This document shows, piece after piece, positions 1 through 5,564 of a stretch of 11,406 nt of DNA (the first letter of the stretch is position 1; each line of letters begins with the position of its first letter). The notes below the pieces were generated by a model that saw only the letters and a list, made by a program, of their open reading frames with translations, was not told where the DNA came from and ran no database searches. The translations under genes and the position numbers were made by a program. Location: NCBI GenBank assembly GCA_964349045.1, contig CAYGFI010000159.1, positions 1 to 11,406 on the forward strand. The letters run 5' to 3'. The stretch comes from JACJXF01 sp964349045 (GTDB taxonomy: Bacteria; Bacteroidota; Bacteroidia; Bacteroidales; GCA-2748055).

Positions 1-49
1 AGAAAGTGAATTGTTTAATTTTATTTCATAAAAGGAGGGAATTAAAAAA

Positions 50-80
50 GATTCCTCACTTCGCTTCATTCGGAATGACA
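50..80 (+). repeat. REP-like repeat, copy A
   Basis: Begins GATTCCTCACT and ends TTCGGAATGACA with 8 bases between. The inner ATTCC and GGAAT can pair, so one copy can form a small hairpin. Two further copies lie in the window, at 151-178 (inverted) and 250-285 (direct). Sequences of this kind are familiar to me as dispersed intergenic repeats in Bacteroidota genomes; copy number in this genome cannot be judged here. Confidence 0.8.
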
Positions 81-94
81 ACAAATCCTGTAAA

Positions 95-133
95 GGAAGA
101 GGCCGGGGCGGCTTTGCCGCCCCGGCCTCTTCT
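95..133. repeat. GC-rich perfect hairpin between inverted REP-like copies
   Basis: Positions 96-112 pair perfectly with 116-132 (17 bp, arms rich in GGCCGGGGCGG) around a TTT loop. The outer pair 95/133 is G-T. Flanking it, TCCTGT (86-91) pairs with ACAGGA (141-146), and repeat copies A (50-80) and B (151-178) face each other. The block 50-178 is therefore one large nested cruciform. No T-run follows directly, so an intrinsic terminator is less likely than a repeat-element core. Confidence 0.85.
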
Positions 134-150
134 CCCCGAAACAGGAAAGC

Positions 151-178
151 CTGTCATTCCGAACGCAGTGAGGAATCT
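151..178 (-). repeat. REP-like repeat, copy B (inverted)
   Basis: The reverse complement reads AGATTCCTCACT, then GCG, then TTCGGAATGACA. The conserved ends match copies A and C, with only 3 bases between them. It faces copy A across the GC-rich hairpin. A small separate palindrome, ACAGG/CCTGT (141-145/150-154), overlaps its outer edge. Confidence 0.8.
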
Positions 179-249
179 CTTCAAAAATAACGAAGGGCAA
201 ATGCTATTGGAATAATTAGAAATAAGGATTGGGATTGAGCAATAAAAAA

Positions 250-285
250 GATTCCTCACTCCGCTTCGCTTCATTCGGAATGACA
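250..285 (+). repeat. REP-like repeat, copy C
   Basis: Same ends as copy A (GATTCCTCACT and TTCGGAATGACA) but 13 bases between them, containing CGCTT twice in tandem. A similar A-rich run (AAAAAAG) precedes copies A and C. The rest of 1-368 holds no convincing gene; the open frames across it are produced by the repeats. Confidence 0.8.
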
Positions 286-343
286 AGGTTCTTCAACATG
301 GTTGGTGAGGATTTGGAATAGTTTTTAATAAATAAGGGAATAG

Positions 344-355
344 GCACAATTGTGC
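344..355. repeat. 12-bp perfect palindrome GCACAATTGTGC
   Basis: GCACAATTGTGC is fully self-complementary. It lies 13 bp before the G|TT junction proposed as the left end of a cassette (368/369) and about 45 bp upstream of the parD promoter. It could be a protein binding site or part of the original target sequence; nothing in the sequence decides between these. Confidence 0.5.
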
Positions 356-399
356 GTGAATACAATCGTTATGTGGGATTAAAAAAAAAGGAAACTCCG

Positions 400-431
400 T
401 TTGACTTTAGTACCAATATTTGGTATATTTG
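400..431 (+). promoter_or_regulatory. Bacteroidota-type promoter of parDE
   Basis: A -33 box TTTG (400-403) is followed after 20 bp by TATATTTG (424-431), an exact match to the TAnnTTTG -7 consensus of Bacteroidota housekeeping promoters. Transcription would start near 436-440, leaving a leader of only about 10-15 nt before the parD ATG at 450. Confidence 0.75.
411..425. promoter_or_regulatory. Probable autoregulatory operator of parD
   Basis: TACCAA (411-416), TAT, TTGGTA (420-425) is a perfect inverted repeat. It lies between the -33 and -7 boxes and overlaps the first two bases of the -7 box. Ribbon-helix-helix antitoxins such as ParD usually repress their own operon by binding palindromes in the promoter, which fits this position. 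Binding itself is inferred. Confidence 0.6.
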
Positions 432-449
432 AAGAAAAAATAATGAGAT

Positions 450-701
450 ATGGATAGAAACACTTCAATATCAATAGGAGACTATTTTGACAGTTTTATT
501 AAAAGCAGAATTTCTTCAGGGCGATATAAAAATGCAAGTGAAGTCGTTCGTGCTGGATTAAGGCTTTTAGAAGAAGAAGAAAACAAGATAATGGCATTAA
601 GGGAAGCAATTCAAGAAGGCATTGAAAGTGGAATTGCACATGATTATCATCCTGAAGTACATTTGAGTAATTTAAAAGCTAAAAAGAACTTGAATGGCTA
701 A
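450..701 (+). CDS. parD: ParD-family antitoxin (ribbon-helix-helix)
   Basis: The 83-residue product is of the usual ParD size. The N-terminal half (about 3-43) has the ribbon-helix-helix pattern: a short beta strand (NTSISI) followed by two helices containing YKNASEVVRAGLRLLEEEE, the typical ParD signature for dimerisation and operator binding. The acidic, helical C-terminal half (44-83) would wrap and neutralise the toxin. The ATG at 450 is chosen because the upstream ATG at 443 runs into a stop within a few codons; no strong Shine-Dalgarno sequence is seen, as is usual in this phylum. The end overlaps parE by 8 bp, indicating coupled translation. The protein should act in the cytoplasm as antitoxin and autorepressor. 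The family call is firm; the exact toxin target is not known. Confidence 0.9.
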   Translation: MDRNTSISIGDYFDSFIKSRISSGRYKNASEVVRAGLRLLEEEENKIMALREAIQEGIESGIAHDYHPEVHLSNLKAKKNLNG

Positions 702-996
702 TTATAAATTCACCAATAAAGCAGTTTTTGACTTAGCTCAGATTTGGAATTATACTTTAAAGAAATGGTCTGAAGATCAAGCAGACAGTTATTACTACAT
801 GCTTATTGAAAATTGCAAGGAGGTTGCAATAAATCCCGGTCTAGGAAGGAATTATTCAGGCGTGAAGGAAAACTTATTGGGATTTAAAGCAGGTAGACAC
901 ATTATTTTTTATCGACGGATTGAAGATGATACAATTGAGATCACAAGAATTCTTCACGAACAAATGGATATTGAGAATCGAATAAAAGATAAATAA
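694..996 (+). CDS. parE: ParE/RelE-superfamily toxin
   Basis: A 100-residue protein, the expected size for ParE. It has an N-terminal strand (YKFTNKAVFDLAQIWNYT), a helical hairpin to about residue 45, then the ParE-type C-terminal sheet with GFKAGRHIIFYRRIEDDTIEITRILHEQMD (about 63-92). The ATG lies inside the last codons of parD (8-bp overlap), the usual antitoxin-first order. Characterised ParE proteins inhibit DNA gyrase, whereas RelE relatives cleave mRNA at the ribosome. The sequence fits ParE better, partly because of its ParD partner, but the target cannot be proved here. The stop codon (994-996) directly abuts the attC-like repeat, a typical cassette arrangement. Confidence 0.9.
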   Translation: MANYKFTNKAVFDLAQIWNYTLKKWSEDQADSYYYMLIENCKEVAINPGLGRNYSGVKENLLGFKAGRHIIFYRRIEDDTIEITRILHEQMDIENRIKDK

Positions 997-998
997 CG

Positions 999-1131
999 CC
1001 ACATAATAAGCGGTAAGCCCAATGCCTGGCTCTTTCTTAGTCTGAAATTAGTTGTTTAAATTTAAATATTAGAAAACCGAATAATAATCCTATGAATGCC
1101 GGCACTGGGCCTACCGCCGGGCGGTTAGGGC
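999..1131 (+). repeat. attC-like recombination site after parE
   Basis: An arm at 1010-1030 (starts GCGGTA, ends TGCCTGGC) pairs with 1098-1117 (starts GCCGGCA, ends TACCGC). There are 18 Watson-Crick pairs, two A/C mismatches and one extrahelical T at 1027. On the bottom strand, the one integron integrases recombine, the two mismatches become G-T wobbles, so that strand folds better. Outside the arms lie a degenerate R''-like box (ACATAAT, 1001-1007) and an R'-like box (GTTAGGG, 1124-1130, against GTTRRRY). The loop is 67 nt. Known attC sites have this plan. The AAT instead of AAC in R'' and the final G in R' are departures from consensus. Confidence 0.5.
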
Positions 1132-1498
1132 AAATTAAGGATGTCCTGTTTTTCCTGGTTAAACGTAAGCCTTCGGCCACCTGCCTCCCCGGGTTTATAA
1201 AAATTCCAGCATTAATCTGATAAATTTCTCAGGTCAGAGTTTGAGATTTCCCATCAATAGTTCGTCCGGTTGCCGGATGGAGGGATCGGAAATTCTTTTG
1301 AGCAACACTCAGGCTTTCTTCAGGCTGAAGGTATCCCCTCTACCAACCCCGTTCTTATAAGCTGAAGTTGTGTGCATAGATTTGGCACATGAGAAAAATC
1401 CAAAGACTGTAAGCAGCAACTTACACTATACAAAAAATGGCAACAAGTGCACACTTTAGAGCATGAAAGTAAATTCCTTTTTTAGTCAATTCTCTAAG
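1132..1498. other. Non-coding interval with several hairpins
   Basis: No reading frame of convincing length or composition spans this stretch on either strand. Its left half is more GC-rich than the neighbouring genes. Visible structure: ATTTCC (1246-1251) with GGAAAT (1288-1293), enclosing TCCGG-TTG-CCGGA (1265-1277), and the near-perfect palindrome CTTCAG-G-CTGAAG (1318-1330). It may be an untranslated RNA, a degraded mobile element or the former flank of the cassette insertion; the sequence does not decide. Confidence 0.4.
1361..1462. repeat. Imperfect inverted repeat with central hairpin
   Basis: The left arm (1361-1390, containing GTGTGCA and TTTGGC) is roughly complementary to the right arm (1437-1462, containing GGCAACAA and TGCACAC), with several gaps. 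Between them lies the perfect hairpin TGTAAG-CAGCAA-CTTACA (1408-1425). Neither orientation gives well-placed GTTRRRY/RYYYAAC boxes, so I do not call it a second attC. It lies 37 bp beyond the stop of the minus-strand hydrolase gene and could affect its 3' end. Confidence 0.4.
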
Positions 1499-2683
1499 TT
1501 ATTGTCTTTCAAGTTCAATCAATATTTTTTGAATTTCGTTGTTTTCAGGATTCAATTCGAGGGCTTTTTTTAAATTAAAGATTGCATCTTCTGCATTTCC
1601 TGAGGCTTTATATGCTTTAGCCAGATATTCAAACGATTTGTATGAAGATGGATAATTAATGGTGTTTAATTTAAAAAACTCTAAAGATTTATTATAATCA
1701 TTCTTATCAAAAAGAAAATCTTTCCCCAACATCTCTATTAATCGCTCGGGTGGTGTAAATTCTATTCCATAATAATTTGATTCCCTTTTGTAATGCTCCT
1801 GTATAAATGGAACATCTAAAACGAATTGCGGGTCGTCTAAAATATAAAAACCAGAGAAAATATAGGACAAAGCGGTATATAAACTTTGATAAGGAACGGT
1901 CAAATGATTCTGATCTTCAAAATAGTCATGTTTTGAGTTACTATCTTGTTTTGCTTTTAATACCTTGTAAAACGAATCCTGAGATAATCTGAAAGGACTT
2001 TTATCACGCTTTCCGTAAGGAGCGTTGTGTGCTGAAGAAATATATAATTTGTTATTTAAATTCGGCGATTGATACGTTAAGGTCTTAAGTGTTCGCTCGC
2101 AAAGATAATTATCCCAGGTTAAGGCAGGATCCATTGCAATAAATGCATTAAAAAGTTGATTACGATTTAAATATACATAAACAGAAAATAAACCGCCCAA
2201 TGAATGGCCTGCAAGAATACGATAAGGCCCTGTTCTATAGTTGTTTTCTATTTCTACAATAAGCTCTTTTTCTATAAACTCTAATAGTTTTCCACCACCC
2301 CCACTTACTTTTAATGCATCACTTTTAAACCCGTCGTTATCTGCTGTACAATGAGTTGGTGTAAGGTCGTGGTTTCGGTCTTTATGAAAGATTGCTATAA
2401 CAATCAGTTCCGGAATCACATACTGCGAACTCATAAATTCAGTAATCCCGGAAGCAAGAAAAAAATGTTCATCACCATCAGTAATGTATAGAACAGGATA
2501 TTTATCTATGCAATTATCATAATTCACAGGTAAATGAACCCAATATTCCTTGTCTTCACCTATTATTTCAGAGTGGATTATATGCTTTTCGCCAGTAACG
2601 ATTTTACCGGTTGGTTGCCCGAATAAAATTTTTGGAAAAATCAGAACACTGATAACCAGGATTATAATTTTTAATTTCTCCAT
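1499..2683 (-). CDS. Exported esterase-type alpha/beta-hydrolase with C-terminal TPR-like repeats
   Basis: The 394-residue product starts with a signal peptide (1-22: a basic residue, a hydrophobic run IIILVISVLIF, and LFGQ at the end), so it is probably periplasmic or outer-membrane associated. Residues about 30-280 fit the putative-esterase (esterase D/enterochelin-esterase-like) fold: YPVLYITDGDEHF (62-74), nucleophile elbow GHSLGG (159-164, Ser161), and a probable catalytic His260 in QNHLTVPYQSLYTAL. The acid residue is not certain. Residues about 316-394 hold two tetratricopeptide-like helical pairs (YNKSLEFFKLN; SGNAEDAIFNLKKALELNPEN), an added protein-binding region. The substrate is unknown. 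The gene is the last of three on this strand, 70 bp after the crtB-like gene, with a long palindrome in between, so it may have its own regulation and need not belong to the isoprenoid pathway. Confidence 0.82.
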   Translation of the reverse strand: MEKLKIIILVISVLIFPKILFGQPTGKIVTGEKHIIHSEIIGEDKEYWVHLPVNYDNCIDKYPVLYITDGDEHFFLASGITEFMSSQYVIPELIVIAIFHKDRNHDLTPTHCTADNDGFKSDALKVSGGGGKLLEFIEKELIVEIENNYRTGPYRILAGHSLGGLFSVYVYLNRNQLFNAFIAMDPALTWDNYLCERTLKTLTYQSPNLNNKLYISSAHNAPYGKRDKSPFRLSQDSFYKVLKAKQDSNSKHDYFEDQNHLTVPYQSLYTALSYIFSGFYILDDPQFVLDVPFIQEHYKRESNYYGIEFTPPERLIEMLGKDFLFDKNDYNKSLEFFKLNTINYPSSYKSFEYLAKAYKASGNAEDAIFNLKKALELNPENNEIQKILIELERQ

Positions 2684-2694
2684 GGTTTTACTTT

Positions 2695-2714
2695 TTAACT
2701 TAATCTTAAGTTAA
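2695..2714. promoter_or_regulatory. 20-bp palindrome upstream of the hydrolase gene
   Basis: TTAACTTAA (2695-2703) and TTAAGTTAA (2706-2714) are perfect 9-bp inverted arms with a 2-base spacer. It ends 11 bp before the hydrolase start codon (minus strand) and lies 39 bp after the crtB-like stop. A two-base loop and the absence of a T-run on the minus-strand side argue against an intrinsic terminator. An operator is the better reading, though no regulator can be named. Confidence 0.5.
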
Positions 2715-2753
2715 TAATAATTTTATTCGTGTCTCAGCTGTAAACTTAATTAT

Positions 2754-3713
2754 TTAGCAGGATATAATTTGCCGCAGTTTAACTTCCTCAAAACTGTAAA
2801 TCGTCTGATAAACTCTCGACTTAATTTCATCTGCCGTCGGATTGAGCTCTTCCTTACTAAAATTCCCTTCCTCAACATTGATCCTCTCAAAAACCATCAG
2901 GTACAGGTTAAAAATAATCTCAAGGCTTAACTGGTACCTGGGAGCCAGAAATGGACTTATTTCCCGGATCATTTCATAGGTTTTCAACCGATACTGATCG
3001 GCTAAATGGAAATATTCCCTGATCATGGATCTGAATCCGTCTTTAATTCTTCCACCAAGAGCCATTTCGTACAATTCTTCCCTGCTTAATCCATACTTTA
3101 GAATCATATCATCTGCAAAATAGTTAAGGTTGCTGGTCTGATCCTTTTGAAAATCCCTGATAATATGAACCAGGTAACTGAATATTGCACAAGGAGTCGC
3201 GGCCATTTTTACATCATAAACCGGTGCACCATATCCTTCTGGTCCTTTCGTGATGCCACATAAATGAACGAAAACCGAGGCGGGAGCAATACTGGCTCCC
3301 CGCGAATACTCGAGGAAGCTCTCAAGGCTGCAAAAACCGTTGTGGTATATATCGTAAATCATCGATTTTGCAAAGGTTTCCATGGTCCAAACCGGGATCC
3401 TGAATGTATTAAAAGTATCTATGAGTTCTTTTTGAAAGGGGTTATCAGGAGATTGGTTTCTGATGGAGGTAATCCACTGATTTACTTTTGAAATAAACAA
3501 TTCCCTGTCACTCTCTTCAATTACAATGAATTCGGATTTATAATTATCAATCAGATCGTCAATCTCGCGCATTAATTTATAACAAAACCTGGCAGCGCGA
3601 AACCGGTCTTCTTCCCAAAAATTCGCGGCAATGAGAATATTCGGATGATCAATGATCTTATCGAAATTCAGTTCACTGCAGATTTCAAGGTATGTACTGG
3701 TTTTTGTTTCCAT
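2754..3713 (-). CDS. Squalene/phytoene synthase family protein (CrtB-like)
   Basis: A 319-residue cytoplasmic or membrane-peripheral enzyme of the trans-isoprenyl diphosphate synthase head-to-head type. The first Asp-rich motif is in FCYKLMREIDDLID (43-56, DDLID at 52-56); the second is RDFQKD (186-191, D187 and D191), both needed to bind Mg-diphosphate. SRGASIAPASVFVHLCG (137-153) lies in the expected active-site helix. The family joins two prenyl diphosphates: GGPP to phytoene, or FPP to dehydrosqualene/squalene. Chain length cannot be read from sequence alone. After the second motif, an Asn (NLNYF) stands where CrtB/HpnC proteins usually have Arg before the aromatic residue. It follows the crtI-like gene by 74 bp, consistent with a carotenoid pathway. 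The ATG at 3713 is the only good start. Confidence 0.85.
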   Translation of the reverse strand: METKTSTYLEICSELNFDKIIDHPNILIAANFWEEDRFRAARFCYKLMREIDDLIDNYKSEFIVIEESDRELFISKVNQWITSIRNQSPDNPFQKELIDTFNTFRIPVWTMETFAKSMIYDIYHNGFCSLESFLEYSRGASIAPASVFVHLCGITKGPEGYGAPVYDVKMAATPCAIFSYLVHIIRDFQKDQTSNLNYFADDMILKYGLSREELYEMALGGRIKDGFRSMIREYFHLADQYRLKTYEMIREISPFLAPRYQLSLEIIFNLYLMVFERINVEEGNFSKEELNPTADEIKSRVYQTIYSFEEVKLRQIISC

Positions 3714-3775
3714 TTTGATTCTTGCTCAATTTAAACTTCAGACTTTTGCACAAAATCTATTCCATAAATTATGCA

Positions 3776-3792
3776 ATTAAAAACTTTTTAAT
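3776..3792. repeat. AT-rich palindrome at the crtI-like stop codon
   Basis: ATTAAAAA (3776-3783), C, TTTTTAAT (3785-3792) is a perfect inverted repeat that includes the stop codon of the crtI-like gene. It ends in a T-run on either strand. A stem of only A-T pairs is a weak terminator at best; it may attenuate or stabilise the crtI-crtB message. Confidence 0.4.
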
Positions 3793-5272
3793 CCCCCGTT
3801 AAAATGCGCTCCGATGTCAGTTTAGCCGACAAAAGAACCAACGGTACCCCATTCCCCGGATGGGTACTGCCGCCGACAAAATAAAGATTCCGGTAACGAT
3901 GATGCCGGTTATGGGGCCTGAAATATCCCATCTGCATTACGGTGTGTTTTAAACTCCCGAATACCGATCCTTTTGAAACATTAAAAATACCTTCCCAGGT
4001 TGTAGGAGGGTAACAAATCTCAAACTTTATATTTTCCTCAATATCTTCTATTCCAATTTCCTTTAACCGGTTAAAAATCGCATTCCTGGCGGTTTTAATC
4101 AATTGGTTCCAGTTCTGATCTTCATGCGGGTTAAGGTGTCCCATTGGTATGATCACCGATAGTGAATCCTCCCCCCCGGGAGCTGCCGATGGGTCTGTTC
4201 TTACCGGAGCATGAATATAGAAGCTGGGATTATCAGAAAGAGAATGATATTTAAAAATCCTGTTCATACTTCCCTTTAAATCGTCTGAAAGAAAAATACT
4301 ATGATGGCCAAGCTGGTGATATACATTTTTTAATCCCCAGTGAAAAACCATCGCGGAACAGGCAAATTTTTTTCTCCCGAGTCGCCTTGCGACTCTCTTA
4401 TCCGGTAATAATTCCCTATAAACATAAGGAAGATCGGCATTTGCAACAATGATATCTGCCTGCTGGCTGCTACCATCTGAAAATACAACACTTTCAGCAA
4501 TTTTTCCTGAAGTTTTTATTTTTAATACCGGTTCTCCAAAATGAAAATTCACTCCAAGTTCTTTTGCCGAATCAACCAGCTTTTCAGTAATGCTATACAT
4601 CCCTCCAATCGGGAAAAGTGCGCCTTCTGTCAATTCCGCGGCAGGAAGCATGGCAAACAATGCGGGAGCATCAAGTGGATTCTGACCCACATAAATATTC
4701 TGAAAAGTGAATGCCTGGCGTAATTTTGGATTCCTGAAAAATCTACGGATATAATTTTTATGCTTAAGATAGGCTTTTAGTTTAATAAGCAATAAAATGT
4801 TTTTGAAAGTAATAAATTCTGACAAATGGTTAAAATTTCTTCCTAAAAGCTGGTGCATCGCTAACGTGAAAAAACCATATCCGCCTGAAATATAATTTCT
4901 GAAATTCAGGTAACCGCCCATCTCAAATGCCTCAAGCTGAGATTTCATCACTTCATTATCTGTTGAAAATGATAAATTCTCCCCTTTTCTGAAATAGACT
5001 GTATAAATAGTTGGTAAATCCCTCAATACAAAACTGTCATCGAAATCTAATCCAAGTGATTCAAAAACATTTCGGTAAATGGAAGGCATCATTAACAGGG
5101 TTGCCCCGATGTCAAAACGATGTCCATCCCGCAAAATCTGTCCACAACGTCCGCCGGGAAAGAGATTTTTTTCAAAAATATCAACCTTGTAACCTTTTCT
5201 TGATAGAAAAATAGCCGTTGAAATTCCACCGATTCCGGCGCCGATAATTATTGCTGATTTATTATCATCCAT
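3788..5272 (-). CDS. CrtI-like FAD-dependent phytoene desaturase/isomerase family oxidoreductase
   Basis: At 494 residues this is the usual CrtI length. The N-terminus has the dinucleotide-binding Rossmann motif GAGIGG (11-16) with the ribose-binding acid in DIFEKN (E34). HRFDIGATLLMMPSIYRNVFESLG (51-74) is typical of the CrtI/CrtN group. The C-terminal signature LYFVGGSTHPGNGVPLVLLSAK (463-484) matches the FAD-binding and substrate region of carotenoid desaturases. These enzymes remove hydrogens stepwise from phytoene or dehydrosqualene, or desaturate carotenoid ends. Which substrate is used here cannot be told. Its place directly upstream of a crtB-like synthase supports carotenoid synthesis. 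The ATG at 5272 is followed at once by MDDNKSAIIIGAG, giving the normal short N-terminus; an AGGA lies immediately before it, too close for a good ribosome-binding site. Confidence 0.88.
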   Translation of the reverse strand: MDDNKSAIIIGAGIGGISTAIFLSRKGYKVDIFEKNLFPGGRCGQILRDGHRFDIGATLLMMPSIYRNVFESLGLDFDDSFVLRDLPTIYTVYFRKGENLSFSTDNEVMKSQLEAFEMGGYLNFRNYISGGYGFFTLAMHQLLGRNFNHLSEFITFKNILLLIKLKAYLKHKNYIRRFFRNPKLRQAFTFQNIYVGQNPLDAPALFAMLPAAELTEGALFPIGGMYSITEKLVDSAKELGVNFHFGEPVLKIKTSGKIAESVVFSDGSSQQADIIVANADLPYVYRELLPDKRVARRLGRKKFACSAMVFHWGLKNVYHQLGHHSIFLSDDLKGSMNRIFKYHSLSDNPSFYIHAPVRTDPSAAPGGEDSLSVIIPMGHLNPHEDQNWNQLIKTARNAIFNRLKEIGIEDIEENIKFEICYPPTTWEGIFNVSKGSVFGSLKHTVMQMGYFRPHNRHHRYRNLYFVGGSTHPGNGVPLVLLSAKLTSERILTGD

Positions 5273-5329
5273 TCCTGCCAGGTAAGTAAAAAGACTACTA
5301 AAATATATAAATCCTTTATACCTTGCTGA

Positions 5330-5381
5330 TAGAATAAAAATAGAATAATTCTAAATTATTATTTGTTGATCCACAAATAAT
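5330..5381. promoter_or_regulatory. Cluster of operator-like repeats upstream of the crtI-like gene
   Basis: TAGAATAA occurs at 5330-5337 and again at 5341-5348, exactly 11 bp (one helical turn) apart. The second copy is part of the 13-bp perfect palindrome TAGAAT-A-ATTCTA (5341-5353). Next comes ATTATTTGT (5358-5366), TGATCC, ACAAATAAT (5373-5381), a perfect inverted repeat with 9-bp arms. The cluster sits 58-109 bp from the crtI-like start codon, where a repressor or activator site would be expected. No regulator gene is in the window. The rest of 5273-5564 is AT-rich with no gene. Confidence 0.5.
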
Positions 5382-5456
5382 TACAAAATGTTGCCTTAAT
5401 ACAAAACCAACCTAAACTGAGCTTGTCTCAAAACCTTCCCTTTTCTTCATCAAATC

Positions 5457-5466
5457 TGTTGATCCA
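5457..5466 (+). repeat. Second copy of the 10-mer TGTTGATCCA
   Basis: TGTTGATCCA at 5457-5466 repeats 5364-5373, the centre of the 24-bp inverted repeat, 93 bp away. This copy is also flanked by short complementary ends (AATC at 5453-5456 and GATT at 5468-5471). The pair lies in the divergent intergenic region between the crtI-like gene and the gene at 5565, so one regulator could touch both. Confidence 0.4.
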
Positions 5467-5507
5467 TGATTTAATTTGGTAAAATATATCAAAATATTCA
5501 AATTGAC

Positions 5508-5539
5508 TTGACAAATTCAAATCTGATTAAGTATATTTA
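5508..5539 (+). promoter_or_regulatory. Promoter of the gene at 5565
   Basis: TTGACA (5508-5513), an 18-bp spacer and TATATT (5532-5537) resemble a classical -35/-10 promoter. The -7 side also reads TATATTTA (5532-5539), one base from the Bacteroidota TAnnTTTG box. A start of transcription near 5545 suits translation from the ATG at 5565 and rules against the TTG at 5508, which would be part of the promoter itself. Confidence 0.5.
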
Positions 5540-5564
5540 TCCCTCCAATAATTCTACTCTCATA

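Larger units (their letters stand above)
369..1124 (+). mobile_element. Putative solitary integron-type gene cassette carrying parDE
   Basis: In an integron cassette, the first bases (TTRRRY) and the recombination-site box after the gene (RYYYAAC) come from one circular attC site and should be complementary. Here TTATGTGG at 369-376 is the exact reverse complement of CCACATAA at 999-1006, just after parE, and a long attC-like inverted repeat follows. Both proposed junctions read G|TTA (368|369 and 1124|1125). The 756-bp unit holds one promoter and one toxin-antitoxin pair, a cargo often found in cassettes. No integrase and no second cassette are visible, so this could be an insertion at a secondary G|TT site. 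Assignment is by structure only. Confidence 0.45.

Noticed and set aside
95..133. Rho-independent terminator
   Set aside because: The stem is strong, but there is no T-run directly after it on either strand and no gene ends nearby; it forms the core of a larger repeat.
50..285. CRISPR array
   Set aside because: Only three copies, in mixed orientation, of unequal length and spacing, with a hairpin between two of them and no cas genes.
6..286. Short open frames on both strands over the repeat region
   Set aside because: They are built from the REP-like copies and the GC-rich hairpin, encode low-complexity peptides, and have no start context.
1361..1462. Second attC site
   Set aside because: Inverted-repeat arms exist, but neither strand offers GTTRRRY and RYYYAAC boxes at the right ends, and no GCCCTAA matching the TTAGGGC at 1125 was found.
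2695..2714. Intrinsic terminator after the crtB-like gene
   Set aside because: All-AT-rich stem with a 2-base loop, and the minus-strand side is followed by A residues rather than a T-run.
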